Shown here piece after piece: positions 1-8,665 of a DNA stretch of 64,000 bases (within the stretch, counting starts at the first letter, position 1; each line of letters begins with the position of its first letter). The DNA is taken from assembly GCA_964509425.1 (NCBI GenBank), contig CAZDWZ010000001.1, positions 496,001 through 560,000 on the forward strand, given 5' to 3'. Position numbers and translations under genes: made by a program. Below the pieces are notes generated by a model. That model did not search any database. It saw nothing but the letters and a program-made list of their open reading frames with translations, and was not told the DNA's origin. This stretch comes from CAZDWZ01 sp964509425. Its GTDB lineage: Bacteria > Bdellovibrionota_C > UBA2361 > SZUA-149 > CAZDWZ01.

Positions 1-1403
1 CGCCTGCGGCAGTGGAGTCCACAAACGCCAGCGAATTGAAGGCCGTGCAAGACGCAGTTCAATTCAAGACGCTTTCGTATCATCTCGAAGACCGGAGCGG
101 AAAAGAAGAAAGCGAGGAGCCGTCGAAGTCGGCAGGAAGCCAACCGCAAGCGGCTGTCACGGCACAACCGCAGACCGGGATTCTCGCCGCGTTGCTTTTG
201 GCTTTTATCGGCGGACTCATCTTGAACCTGATGCCATGCGTCCTGCCGATCATCTCAATCAAGATCATGGGCTTTGTCGAGTCGGGTCATCAATCTCGAG
301 CCGCGGCACTTCGTTCGTCTTTGTTTTTCTCCGCGGGAATACTCGCGTCAGTACTGTCCCTCGCAGCGGTGATCATCGCGTTCCGCACACTCGGATTTTC
401 CTTCGGATGGGGATTTCAGTTTCAATATCCGAGTTTCGTGTTCGCCCTCTGCGTTATCGTATTTCTGCTCGGTCTCAGCTTCTTCGATCTCTACTCCATC
501 GAACTCCCGGGAGTGAATAAGGCGAACCGCTTTGCGAGTGCGTTGACTTCACCAAATACGAGGAGCTTCTTCGATGGAGTGCTTGCCACGGCGCTCTCGA
601 CGCCGTGCACGGCGCCATTTCTCGGAACGGCACTCGTGTTTGCATTTGCGCAGCCGGCTTGGGCGACCGTTCTCGTATTTCTTTCGATCGGAGTGGGACT
701 TGCCTTTCCTTACGTGCTTCTCTCAAGCAGCCCGAAGTTGAGCGGTCTCTTGCCAAAACCAGGGGTATGGATGTTTCGTTTCCGGCAGTTCCTTGGATTC
801 CTGTTAATGGGCACTGTCGTATGGCTGCTCTTCGTTCTCCATGCGCTCACAAACATGGGAGCGCTTTGGGCTGTCTGCTTCCTTCTTGCTCTCTTTTTCA
901 CCTTTTGGATGATCCGCGGCGTCGGAGAGCACAAAGTGCAGCCGAGCGCCAAGCGCTTGCTGCTCGCCGGAGTGTTCTTAATTTTCTGTTTCGTTAAACT
1001 CTACCCGCTCATCAATCTTCCGGCTCGCGCCTCGCAGGGTCCTCTTGCTGGGGAGGGCTGGAAACCATTCTCCGACCAGCTGGTGAGCAGTCTTAGAGCA
1101 GAGGGAAAGGTCGTGTTCGTCGACTTCACCGCGAGCTGGTGCATCACATGCAAAACAAATGAGCTCCTCGTCATAAATACTCAGGAGACTTCCGCCAAAA
1201 TGAAGGAATACGGCGTCGAGCCGCTCAGCGCGGACTGGACCACGGGCGAAGAGTCGATTACCGCCGCCTTGAAGCGATACGGAGCCGAAGGCGTTCCACT
1301 CTATGTAATTCTTGCGCCGGGTGATAAAGCTCCGATTGTCCTTTCGGGGATAATTACGAAGACATCGCTTTATTCCGCGTTTAAGCAGGCAGCAGGAAAA
1401 TAA
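1..1403 (+). CDS. dsbD: Thiol:disulfide interchange protein DsbD, 5'-truncated by window edge
   Basis: The gene is open to the left edge, so the N-terminal periplasmic domain is missing. What remains is the DsbD core, which passes electrons from cytoplasmic thioredoxin across the inner membrane to periplasmic thiol proteins. Counting from the in-frame GTG at 12, a low-complexity linker (about residues 30-55) leads into a multi-helix membrane domain. This domain carries the two redox cysteines of the family, C76 in an LMPC motif and C199 in a STPC motif. A C-terminal thioredoxin-like domain follows, with W-C-I-T-C (C377/C380). These are the expected DsbD residues. pgi starts one base after the stop, so the two are probably co-transcribed. 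A short CcdA/ScsB-like relative is less likely because membrane and thioredoxin domains are in one chain. Confidence 0.93.
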   Translation, partial: PAAVESTNASELKAVQDAVQFKTLSYHLEDRSGKEESEEPSKSAGSQPQAAVTAQPQTGILAALLLAFIGGLILNLMPCVLPIISIKIMGFVESGHQSRAAALRSSLFFSAGILASVLSLAAVIIAFRTLGFSFGWGFQFQYPSFVFALCVIVFLLGLSFFDLYSIELPGVNKANRFASALTSPNTRSFFDGVLATALSTPCTAPFLGTALVFAFAQPAWATVLVFLSIGVGLAFPYVLLSSSPKLSGLLPKPGVWMFRFRQFLGFLLMGTVVWLLFVLHALTNMGALWAVCFLLALFFTFWMIRGVGEHKVQPSAKRLLLAGVFLIFCFVKLYPLINLPARASQGPLAGEGWKPFSDQLVSSLRAEGKVVFVDFTASWCITCKTNELLVINTQETSAKMKEYGVEPLSADWTTGEESITAALKRYGAEGVPLYVILAPGDKAPIVLSGIITKTSLYSAFKQAAGK

Positions 1404-1404
1404 C

Positions 1405-3057
1405 ATGACTCCTTCGGGAACTTCTTCAATGGAACCCTCACCGAGTTCCACTTCTTGGGAACGCTTTAAGAACAACAACCGCTACTATCCGGAAGTCGGA
1501 TTCGCTCTCGATTTCAGCCGGATGAACTTCCCCGCCGGATTTCTTGCCGGGATGATGGAGAAAGTTGAAGCCTCCTTCGCGGCGATGGAAGAGCTCGAAA
1601 AGGGTGCAATTGCCAACCCCGACGAGGGGCGAATGGTCGGGCACTATTGGCTGAGGAACGAAGCACTCGCTCCTGATCAACAGCTCCAGAACACGATTCG
1701 AAACACGCAAACCATCATCATCAACTTCGTCCGATCCGTTCATACGGGGAAGGTCTTGGCTCCCTCCGGAAAACCGTTCACCGACGTCATCCTGGTCGGC
1801 ATTGGCGGCTCGGCACTCGGTCCGCAGCTTCTTGCCGACGCTCTGGGAACGGACGACGATAAGATGGCGATTCATTTCTGCGACAACACCGATCCGGACG
1901 GTATTTCCCGTTTGCTTTCTGGTCTCGAATCTAAGTTGAGCGAGACGCTCGTTGTCGTCGTGTCGAAGTCCGGTGGCACGATAGAGACGAGAAATGGATG
2001 CCTCGAGGTTCAAGCAGCGCTCCGCGAGCGGGGCCTTCCCGCTGAAAAGCAGATGGTCGCTGTCACTTCGGACGGAAGCAAGCTCGATTCTCAGGCAAAA
2101 AAAGAAGGCTGGCTCGCAGTATTTCCGATGTGGGATTGGGTCGGTGGCCGAACTTCCTTATTCTCGGCGGTCGGCTTGGTGCCGGCGGCACTTCAAGGCA
2201 TCGACATCGTGTCCTTCCTGGAAGGCGCGAAACAGATGGATGAACTCACGCGGCGACGTGACACCGACGTCAACTCGCTGAATAATCCGGCCATGCTTCT
2301 CGCCCTCATGTGGTTTTACGCGGGTGAAGGGCGCGGGAAAAAGGACATGGTAATCCTCCCCTATAAGGATCGTCTCGTTCTGTTTAGCAAATACCTGCAG
2401 CAGCTCGTCATGGAGTCGATCGGGAAGGAGAAGGATCTCAAAGGTGAAACCGTAAACCAGGGCATCGCGGTCTATGGAAACAAGGGCTCAACCGACCAAC
2501 ACGCCTATGTTCAACAACTTCGTGATGGTGTGCCCAATTTCTTCGCCACATTCATAAGGGTCTTGAAAGATTTTTCGGAAGGAACACGAACTCCTCGGAA
2601 GCCTCTCGAAGTTGATCCGGGGATTCTGTCCGGTGACTATCTCCAAGGCTTTTATATGGGAACTCGACTCGCCCTTTCGGAAAAGGGGCGAGAATCAATG
2701 ACCATTACAATGAACGTTCTCTCGGCGTTTTCACTCGGAGCGTTGATCGCGCTTTACGAACGAGCCGTCGGATTCTATGCGAACTTAGTCGGAATCAACG
2801 CCTACCATCAGCCCGGAGTTGAAGCAGGAAAGAAGGCCGCAGGGCGAGTTATCGAGCTTCAGCAGCTCATCATCTCGAAGCTGAAAGACACGCCCGGTGG
2901 ATGCACCGCGGAGGAAATGGGACGGCTTCTTTCGGTTCCCGCCGAGACCGAAAGCATCTATCTCGTGCTTGAATATCTCGCGGAGAATCGCCGCTTTTCG
3001 ATCGCTCGCGAAGGAGATCGAATTCCGGGTAAAAGCATCTACCGTATGCACACTTGA
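1405..3057 (+). CDS. pgi: Glucose-6-phosphate isomerase
   Basis: This 550-residue protein matches phosphoglucose isomerase, which interconverts glucose-6-phosphate and fructose-6-phosphate in glycolysis and gluconeogenesis. The SIS fold is visible in the GIGGSALGP phosphate-binding loop (residues 132-140). The family signature D-W-V-G-G-R-T-S-L-F-S follows further on, and a GNKGSTDQHAYVQQL-type segment carries the active-site residues. Length is typical of the longer bacterial PGI branch. The ATG at 1405 lies one base past the dsbD stop, which suggests translational coupling. The C-terminal ~50 residues resemble a short winged-helix-like tail and are not part of the catalytic signature. Confidence 0.96.
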   Translation: MTPSGTSSMEPSPSSTSWERFKNNNRYYPEVGFALDFSRMNFPAGFLAGMMEKVEASFAAMEELEKGAIANPDEGRMVGHYWLRNEALAPDQQLQNTIRNTQTIIINFVRSVHTGKVLAPSGKPFTDVILVGIGGSALGPQLLADALGTDDDKMAIHFCDNTDPDGISRLLSGLESKLSETLVVVVSKSGGTIETRNGCLEVQAALRERGLPAEKQMVAVTSDGSKLDSQAKKEGWLAVFPMWDWVGGRTSLFSAVGLVPAALQGIDIVSFLEGAKQMDELTRRRDTDVNSLNNPAMLLALMWFYAGEGRGKKDMVILPYKDRLVLFSKYLQQLVMESIGKEKDLKGETVNQGIAVYGNKGSTDQHAYVQQLRDGVPNFFATFIRVLKDFSEGTRTPRKPLEVDPGILSGDYLQGFYMGTRLALSEKGRESMTITMNVLSAFSLGALIALYERAVGFYANLVGINAYHQPGVEAGKKAAGRVIELQQLIISKLKDTPGGCTAEEMGRLLSVPAETESIYLVLEYLAENRRFSIAREGDRIPGKSIYRMHT

Positions 3058-3068
3058 TCAGTCTGAAA

Positions 3069-3092
3069 AGCTCTAGCCTGAGCTATTTGTAT
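3069..3092 (+). terminator. Weak candidate terminator after pgi
   Basis: A 5-bp stem AGCTC/GAGCT with a 6-nt loop (3069-3084) lies just past the pgi stop and is followed by an AT-rich ATTTGTATT tract. The stem is short and the U-tract is broken, so this is only a candidate. Confidence 0.3.
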
Positions 3093-3115
3093 TGTGCTAG
3101 CTAAACTTCCGTCTT

Positions 3116-3144
3116 TTGACAGTTCTACTGGTCCTCGCTGTATC
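3116..3144 (+). promoter_or_regulatory. Candidate sigma70 promoter for the Cys-repeat lipoprotein
   Basis: A perfect TTGACA (3116-3121) lies 17 bp upstream of TGTATC (3139-3144), which is a weak -10 element. An AGGAGG Shine-Dalgarno at 3178-3183 precedes the ATG at 3187. The placement is right for an independent promoter of the lipoprotein, but the -10 is poor. Confidence 0.4.
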
Positions 3145-3186
3145 GGACTTGTAGCTCACGACATTTAGCTATTTATCAGGAGGATC

Positions 3187-3432
3187 ATGAGCAAGACCAA
3201 GTTATTAGTGAAAGCCCTTTCCGCAGCAACCGTAGCAACCTTCGTAGCAGGCTGCTCTATGCACGGAGATAAGGACGCTCACCACTCAAGCTGCGCTGAC
3301 AAGAAGTGCGGCGGCGAGAAGGGCTGTTGCGGCGACAAGAAGTGCGCTGGAGAGAAGAAGTGCGCTGGTGAAAAGAAATGCGCTGGCGAAAAGAAATGTG
3401 CAGGCGAGAAGAAGTGCGCCGGCGCTAAGTAA
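3187..3432 (+). CDS. Small lipoprotein with Lys/Cys hexapeptide repeats
   Basis: This 81-residue protein starts with a signal sequence ending in a lipobox (F-V-A-G-C, Cys23), so it is probably a lipid-anchored envelope protein. The mature part has a short His-containing stretch (DKDAHHSSC), then seven tandem hexapeptides of the form K-K-C-A-G-E, encoded by seven 18-bp units at 3301-3426. The third-position differences between units show selection on the protein. Regular Cys plus Lys/Glu suggests metal or thiol chemistry. The composition resembles the low-complexity Cys-repeat peptides modified by MNIO (DUF692) enzymes, such as HvfA, but no MNIO gene is in this window, so that is only analogy. 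A strong Shine-Dalgarno and its own terminator suggest a highly expressed single gene. Confidence 0.85.
   Translation: MSKTKLLVKALSAATVATFVAGCSMHGDKDAHHSSCADKKCGGEKGCCGDKKCAGEKKCAGEKKCAGEKKCAGEKKCAGAK
3301..3426 (+). repeat. Seven tandem 18-bp coding repeats
   Basis: Units of 18 bp (3301, 3319, 3337, 3355, 3373, 3391, 3409) encode KKCGGE, KGCCGD, four KKCAGE and KKCAGA. Synonymous changes between units (ggt/ggc/gga, gaa/gag, aaa/aag) show the array is old enough to diverge silently while the peptide is conserved. Confidence 0.9.
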
Positions 3433-3456
3433 GCGAGGTTAACAAAACCTTGTTGG

Positions 3457-3491
3457 AGCCCGCCCCGATAAACACGGAGCGGGCTTTTTTT
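3457..3491 (+). terminator. Rho-independent terminator of the Cys-repeat lipoprotein gene
   Basis: The 7-bp stem AGCCCGC (3457-3463) / GCGGGCT (3479-3485) is followed by a run of seven T (3485-3491). This is a textbook intrinsic terminator 25 bp after the lipoprotein stop. It ends exactly at the ATG (3492) of the next gene. Confidence 0.85.
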
Positions 3492-4340
3492 ATGAAAGAC
3501 CGACGTGTTGTCCTCATAACCGGATGCTCTTCCGGTATCGGCTACGATCTCATCCGCCCCCTCCTCAGCGAGGGCTATGAGGTATTTGCGTCGCTCCGGA
3601 ACCTGGAGCAGCGAAAGGACCTCTTCAAGGAGATCGCCGGAGAATACGGGAGCGCCTTTCAGCTCCTCGAGCTGGATGTGACCAGCGAAGCTGATCGGAA
3701 GGCGGCCCTCGCCAAACTCGGGGAGAGAGGCCGGCTCGACGTCCTCATAAATAACGCCGGCTTTGGTATCTACGGGGCGTTTGAAGATGCGTCCGCAGAG
3801 CTCATCCGCCGGCAGTTGGAAGTGAACTTTTTCGGGACCGCCCTCCTCACGAGGGAAGCGCTCCCCTTGCTTCGCCAGTCACGCGGCCGGATATTAACCA
3901 TTTCGTCGATCCTCGGGTCCGTCTCCCCTCCCTTCACCTCATTGTATGCGGCAAGCAAGTTCGCGCTCGAGGGGCTGTTCGAGGCGCTTTCCTTCGAGGT
4001 CCACCCGTTTGGGGTTCAGGTCGGCCTCGTTCTTCCCGGGGGTCATAGAACAAAGTTCGGAGACAACCTCGAGAACATCACTTCTCAGTCCTCGCCCTAC
4101 TTTAGAGACGCAAAAGCCTATTTCAACGTGGTTCGGGGCAGGCCGGATTCGAAGCGCGCACCCGCCAATAAAGTCACGGCCGCGGTGGTCCGGCTGCTTG
4201 CCCGGAAGCGAATGCCGCTTCGAACTTTCGTCGGTGCGGATGCTATCCTGCTTCATTGCTTGCATTCCCTCCTCCCCCAGTCTATTTTCCAGCCGCTTCT
4301 CCGGGTCGGCGTTCGCGTCGTCTCCCGGATGGGAAGCTAG
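3492..4340 (+). CDS. Short-chain dehydrogenase/reductase
   Basis: A classical SDR of 282 residues, probably an NAD(P)H-dependent oxidoreductase of unknown substrate. It shows the Rossmann TGxxxGIG motif (residues 10-17), NNAG (87-90) and the catalytic Ser139/Tyr152-x3-Lys156 set within a YAASK segment. A longer in-frame TTG start at 3450 would run through the terminator stem, so the ATG at 3492, which begins MKDRRVVLITG, is preferred. No clear Shine-Dalgarno precedes it because the terminator U-tract abuts the start codon. Transcription must either read through or start inside that element. The C-terminus has a hydrophobic, possibly membrane-associating stretch. Confidence 0.88.
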   Translation: MKDRRVVLITGCSSGIGYDLIRPLLSEGYEVFASLRNLEQRKDLFKEIAGEYGSAFQLLELDVTSEADRKAALAKLGERGRLDVLINNAGFGIYGAFEDASAELIRRQLEVNFFGTALLTREALPLLRQSRGRILTISSILGSVSPPFTSLYAASKFALEGLFEALSFEVHPFGVQVGLVLPGGHRTKFGDNLENITSQSSPYFRDAKAYFNVVRGRPDSKRAPANKVTAAVVRLLARKRMPLRTFVGADAILLHCLHSLLPQSIFQPLLRVGVRVVSRMGS

Positions 4341-4383
4341 CTAGAGCGTGTCCGATTACCATCGGTGCACTAGAATACTATTT

Positions 4384-4411
4384 CCCGGGCAAAACTTTCG
4401 GGCTTTTTTTT
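4384..4411 (+). terminator. Candidate terminator after the SDR gene
   Basis: A short CCCG (4384-4387) / CGGG (4399-4402) stem is followed by C and eight T (4404-4411). The U-tract is convincing but the stem is only 4 bp. Confidence 0.35.
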
Positions 4412-4493
4412 CGGACTTACTTCGGCTCTTCTCTATTGAGCGCTATCCGAAAAATCGTCGTCTGGGGAAGCTTCGTTGAGAGGGCTATGGGCG

Positions 4494-5828
4494 ATGGAGA
4501 CCCAAGCGGGAGAACAACAGCAGACTGGAGAGGAAGTCCATTCCCTCTTCGATCGTTGGGGAGAACTCGACGCTGAGACTCGTCTCTCGGCTTTTCGCGC
4601 CCTTGCACGTCCAAAATCCGAAGAACTCTTCCTCTCACTCGCCGCGCGAGAGCAGGCGAACCTAATCCTTCAAATTGAAATCGAAGACCGCAGGTCGTGG
4701 ATCAGGCAACTTGCGCCGGACGACGCTGCCGACGTTATTCAAGAAATGTCGGAAGAAGATCGGAACTCCGTCCTGCCGCTTCTCGACCGAGTAACTCGCC
4801 GAGAAGTGATGGCGCTTCTCGCCTACGCCGAAGATGAAGCCGGCGGTCTCATGAGCCCGCGTTATGTCCGCCTGCGACCCGAGATGAGTGTGGACGAGGC
4901 GATTGCCTACCTGAGACGACAGGCTCGCCGCCCCATTGAAACGATCAGTTACGCATACGTCCTCGACCATGATCAAGCGCTCCTCGGCGTCTTGTCGTTT
5001 CGCGATCTCCTCCTCTCAGAGGGCGGAAAATCGGTGAGCGAGATCATGATCACGGATTTCGTTTCCATTCGCGAGAACGTCGACCAAGAAGAGATCAGCA
5101 GACTCTTTGCTAATCACGATCTCATCGCCATACCGGTCGTTGACGAGAAAAATCGTCTCATGGGTATCGTTACGGTCGATGACGTGATCGACGCACTCCG
5201 TGAAGAGGCCACAGAGGACATTCAAAAGATGGGGGGATCCGAAGCCCTGACGGCTCCCTATCTCGAAGTCAGATTCTTCGAGATGGTAAAAAAGCGGGCA
5301 AGCTGGCTGGCGGTGCTGTTCGTGGGGGAAATGTTCACCGCCACGGCGATGGCGTATTACGAGCACGAAATTGCGCGGGCCGTGGTCCTTGCCTTGTTCA
5401 TTCCGCTCGTGATTTCAAGCGGAGGAAACGCCGGTTCGCAGGCTTCAACTCTGGTCGTGCGGGCGATCGCACTCGGCGAAGTCCGTACGAGACAGTGGGC
5501 TCGCGTTCTCGTTCGGGAATTGATGGCCGGAGCCGCTCTGGGAATTATTCTCGGCGTCATCGGGTTCTGCCGCGTCATGTTCTGGCCGGCAAGAAACAGC
5601 GTGTATGGAAACGACTACCCCCTTCTCGCGTTCACGATTGCTTTCAGTCTTGTCGGGATTGTTCTCTGGGGCACTGTCGCCGGCTCCATGCTTCCGCTGA
5701 TATTACGCCGGTTGGGACTCGATCCCGCGAGCGCATCAGCGCCATTTGTCGCGACGATCGTCGACGTCACGGGACTCATTATTTACTTCACGGTCGCAAA
5801 GATGATTCTCGGCGGAGTGATGCTGTAA
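4494..5828 (+). CDS. mgtE: Magnesium transporter MgtE
   Basis: A 444-residue Mg2+ channel of the MgtE family. The order is as expected: an acidic N-terminal superhelical domain (about 20-130) containing LAPDDAADVIQEM, two CBS domains (about 135-255) that sense Mg2+, a linker, then five membrane helices (about 280-444). The membrane part carries the conserved SSGGNAGSQASTLVVRAIALGEV region that lines the pore. The first possible start is a TTG at 4476; I prefer the ATG at 4494, which has GAGAGG 11 nt upstream. Length matches the family. Confidence 0.95.
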   Translation: METQAGEQQQTGEEVHSLFDRWGELDAETRLSAFRALARPKSEELFLSLAAREQANLILQIEIEDRRSWIRQLAPDDAADVIQEMSEEDRNSVLPLLDRVTRREVMALLAYAEDEAGGLMSPRYVRLRPEMSVDEAIAYLRRQARRPIETISYAYVLDHDQALLGVLSFRDLLLSEGGKSVSEIMITDFVSIRENVDQEEISRLFANHDLIAIPVVDEKNRLMGIVTVDDVIDALREEATEDIQKMGGSEALTAPYLEVRFFEMVKKRASWLAVLFVGEMFTATAMAYYEHEIARAVVLALFIPLVISSGGNAGSQASTLVVRAIALGEVRTRQWARVLVRELMAGAALGIILGVIGFCRVMFWPARNSVYGNDYPLLAFTIAFSLVGIVLWGTVAGSMLPLILRRLGLDPASASAPFVATIVDVTGLIIYFTVAKMILGGVML

Positions 5829-5948
5829 CCAGCGCCGGCTCTGAACTCCTGGGCTCTGAACTTCTGGGCCGGGGGCTTCTGCGCCGGGGTGTCCGCGCCG
5901 CAAGTTGCCGAACACCGACTTGAGAATTTCCGGTTCGTAAACTCCCGA

Positions 5949-6986
5949 TTAGGGATTCCGGATCACGGCCTTATCGACTTTCACCTTCTCGAGGATCTCG
6001 TCTTCCTTAACCCCTTTCTTTGCCCAGTCCCGGCCGACGGCGGCGTTATTGATGTCCATTTTCGTTTCTGCAGGAGAGGTGTCCGTCGTCGCTTCGTGTG
6101 CATCAGTGACAGTTTTCGCGAGCGTGGGATTGAAGGTTTTTGTCAGGAGATAACTCCAAAGCACATACCGGTACGCATCATACGGGACGCTCCCGTCTCT
6201 GGCGTGGGCCTGTTTGGCTTTGGTCTCGGCCCGGTGCCTCACACCGAGAAAAAGCGGCGCTTGAATCGGGCGTGCGGCGATGATGTCAATTTCCGTCTTC
6301 GTAAGCTTATCGTCGAAGTCGTTCGCCAGCGCTTCAAGATCTTTCCGTTCGAGCACGACTCCGTATTTCCCGCCCTGACTTTCAGACCGGAGATGAATCA
6401 CTCGTTCGTTCCCCTTCGTGTGAGCGGTGATCTCTCCTTCGAGGTCAAATTCGAGAGGCACGGTGCCCTCTTGAAGGAGCTCACGCACCATCTCATCGGC
6501 GAATCCGATGTTCTCTTCCACCTTATCGATATTAATCGGAACGATCATCTCCAACCGGTTGATGTTCAAACGCTCAACAAGCTCGAAATCGGCCGCGACC
6601 GCTTCCGAGATTGCCCCATCTTCGCGAGAGGCAGGCGCGATAGTCATGTTCTCGATGGCGATAATGAGAGGAGTTGCCGCCCAACGAACCGGCGACAAAG
6701 AAAACTTCCCAATGGTGAAGTCAAAGTCTTTCTCTCTCCCGACCGGTTCTCCAAGCTTTATTCGCGCACGGAATTTGACATTCTTCCAGCCGATGGCACT
6801 TGCCCCTTGAAAGCCTGCCGAGCCGAAATCGAAGCCGCCGAGCTGAACCGGACCGCTGCGAAACGCGGTCTCGAGCGAGGGCAAAAATTTGCGGGAGTAA
6901 TGAGTGAGCACCCAACCTCCGCCGAAATAAACTCCGGCGAGAAGAAGCAGCACACAGAAGAAGCAGAATTTAAGAAATTTCCTCAT
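5949..6986 (-). CDS. Membrane-anchored protein with DUF6973-like C-terminal domain
   Basis: This 345-residue protein begins with one membrane anchor (about residues 4-25). A long beta-rich extracytoplasmic region (about 30-240) loosely resembles AsmA/DUF748-type lamellar proteins. The C-terminal ~80 residues contain D-A-Y-R-Y-V-L-W, then A-K-T-V-T-D-A-H-E, then M-D-I-N-N-A-A-V-G-R. This order (ARHxxW, DAHE, DxxNNxxG) is the pattern I associate with DUF6973-like domains, with the usual His of RHxxW replaced by Tyr. DUF6973 domains have been seen at the C-terminus of secreted proteins, but I do not know a proven activity. The family assignment is recalled, not searched. It sits alone on the minus strand, convergent with mgtE. 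Confidence 0.7.
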   Translation of the reverse strand: MRKFLKFCFFCVLLLLAGVYFGGGWVLTHYSRKFLPSLETAFRSGPVQLGGFDFGSAGFQGASAIGWKNVKFRARIKLGEPVGREKDFDFTIGKFSLSPVRWAATPLIIAIENMTIAPASREDGAISEAVAADFELVERLNINRLEMIVPINIDKVEENIGFADEMVRELLQEGTVPLEFDLEGEITAHTKGNERVIHLRSESQGGKYGVVLERKDLEALANDFDDKLTKTEIDIIAARPIQAPLFLGVRHRAETKAKQAHARDGSVPYDAYRYVLWSYLLTKTFNPTLAKTVTDAHEATTDTSPAETKMDINNAAVGRDWAKKGVKEDEILEKVKVDKAVIRNP

Positions 6987-7087
6987 ACCCCCACTCGTAT
7001 ATCCGAAATACCGGACTTCGGATCTCTAATTAACGCGAATGGGTGATGTGGGCATCAAAATTACCCTGCCCTTCCCATCCATTGCGA

Positions 7088-8665
7088 TTAGTCGAATGTG
7101 AAGAGGAACTTTTCCGCTTCCGCCCAGATTTCGAACTTTACGTCGACGGTGCGGATCGAGACCCGGCTTCTGATACCGTTGATATCCCCATAGTGGGTCA
7201 TCGCGGCGAAGAACTCCTTCCCGTTTCTCATGGTTTCGGAGTTTTTCCGGATGATCTGCATCTGGTCGGTCTTCAGATATTGATACATGTCGATCGCCAA
7301 GTCGGGTGCGAGCGGGCTTCTCGCGATGCCCTTCGGAAAGATGAGCTCAGGATCCGGTGACGTGTAGGTGTTCGCCTCAAAAGCCAGCTTTGCAATCCGT
7401 CTCGGGTTCGTCATCGCAAACCGATGCGCGAAATCACCGCCAAACCCGTAGCCGAACAGATAAAATTCACGAACCGTAAGTCCGGCATACTGCCCGACGT
7501 GCTCGATAAGCTCGAGAAGTCGTTTGTCGAAGCGCTGGCCGCGAATGTTGAAGGTTCCGTAGTCCGGAAAGCGCATGTTGTCGATCACGGGAACCAAAGC
7601 CGCCATTTGGCGCTTTTTCGCCGCCCGCCAGCAAATGTTAAAAAGCTCTTCGGCACGGAGATCGGAGTCGTGAATGCAGACGAGCAGCCATGGGCTGAGG
7701 CCGACTTTCGTCACACTCGCTTCCCGTCGGTTTGCGGGATGGTAGAAGTAATACCGCGTTCCTTTGTAATAGAGTTGGAGACGGCGCCCCTTCGGCAGCT
7801 TCGTGTCGACCAACTCGTCGTCAATTTCCCCTCTGGCTTTTTCGAGCGCCCAAAACGCCGCGTTCTTCGCTCCGGGGACTTCTTCCAGCGACGCCAAGCT
7901 CGTTCGGAGCGCGTAGACCGCTTGAGTCGTTCCGATCTTTCCAAGAGCGGACGCTGCACGCTTTCTGAGCTCTTCATCTTCAGTGGTTTTTCGAACCGCA
8001 CGGACGAGAACCGGAATCGGCCAGTTGAAGTTCAACTCTCCGAGCGCTGTCACCGCGGCTCGTCTCGTTTCAACATCTCCGTGCTCGACTTCGAACCGGA
8101 GCGCTTCACCGGCACGCCGATCCTGGAGACCGCCCAAGGTCTCGATGATCGCAATTTGCTTGTCACGGTTGTTTCCGCGCTTGAGGACTTTGACCAAAGT
8201 TTCCACATCGGAGAGCTTTGCCGTCTTTCGAAGCAATAATCCGGCTTCAAGTCGAGTGCGCTCTTCCGGAGTGGCAAGCCGCCGGAGAAGTTCTTCGACC
8301 AGAGACTCGTGGCTGAGATTTTGGAGCTCGGAGCCCATTTCCGAAGAGACCTTCTGCGCTCCGACAACTTCGTCGGGAGTCGGAGTTGGTTTCGGCTTCG
8401 TCTCCTCATCCTCTTCCGTTACCGGCGAAGCACCGGGACGCTCCGGAGGAGTGAGTTCGTCATCGGAGACTTCCTCTTCTTTCGGGGGAACGTCTTCGCC
8501 AGGCTGCGTCGGATCGAACTCTTCCGGCTTGCCGGTCTGGGCCTTGGGAGCGTTGTGCGACTGCGCTTCGAGCCGCACGGAGAGAAAGCTGAGGATACAA
8601 ACACACACCACCGCGGCGCCCGCGCCGAGCAGTAAAAAATGTCGAATGGAGGATTTCCGCTTCAT
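7088..8665 (-). CDS. Secreted HEAT-repeat protein fused to an inactive alpha/beta-hydrolase-like domain
   Basis: A 525-residue protein with an N-terminal signal anchor (about 8-30) and an acidic, Pro/Glu-rich linker (40-100). HEAT-like helical repeats follow (about 115-285; for example ETRRAAVTALGEL and ELRKRAASALGKIG). The C-terminal domain (about 298-525) looks like an esterase/PHB-depolymerase-type alpha/beta hydrolase: a strand then I-H-D-S, later LFGYGFGGDFAHRFAM. At the nucleophile elbow the GxSxG serine is Gly407 (G-Y-G-F-G), so classic hydrolase chemistry is not expected. I infer a scaffold or binding role in the envelope. It lies downstream of the PfkB kinase on the same strand. Confidence 0.8.
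   Translation of the reverse strand: MKRKSSIRHFLLLGAGAAVVCVCILSFLSVRLEAQSHNAPKAQTGKPEEFDPTQPGEDVPPKEEEVSDDELTPPERPGASPVTEEDEETKPKPTPTPDEVVGAQKVSSEMGSELQNLSHESLVEELLRRLATPEERTRLEAGLLLRKTAKLSDVETLVKVLKRGNNRDKQIAIIETLGGLQDRRAGEALRFEVEHGDVETRRAAVTALGELNFNWPIPVLVRAVRKTTEDEELRKRAASALGKIGTTQAVYALRTSLASLEEVPGAKNAAFWALEKARGEIDDELVDTKLPKGRRLQLYYKGTRYYFYHPANRREASVTKVGLSPWLLVCIHDSDLRAEELFNICWRAAKKRQMAALVPVIDNMRFPDYGTFNIRGQRFDKRLLELIEHVGQYAGLTVREFYLFGYGFGGDFAHRFAMTNPRRIAKLAFEANTYTSPDPELIFPKGIARSPLAPDLAIDMYQYLKTDQMQIIRKNSETMRNGKEFFAAMTHYGDINGIRSRVSIRTVDVKFEIWAEAEKFLFTFD

Noticed and set aside
5835..5866. Tandem gctctgaact-cctgg repeats after mgtE
   Set aside because: Only two imperfect copies; no structure or function seen.
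5889..7046. 385-residue plus-strand ORF
   Set aside because: Antisense shadow of the 345-residue minus-strand gene; no recognisable domain.
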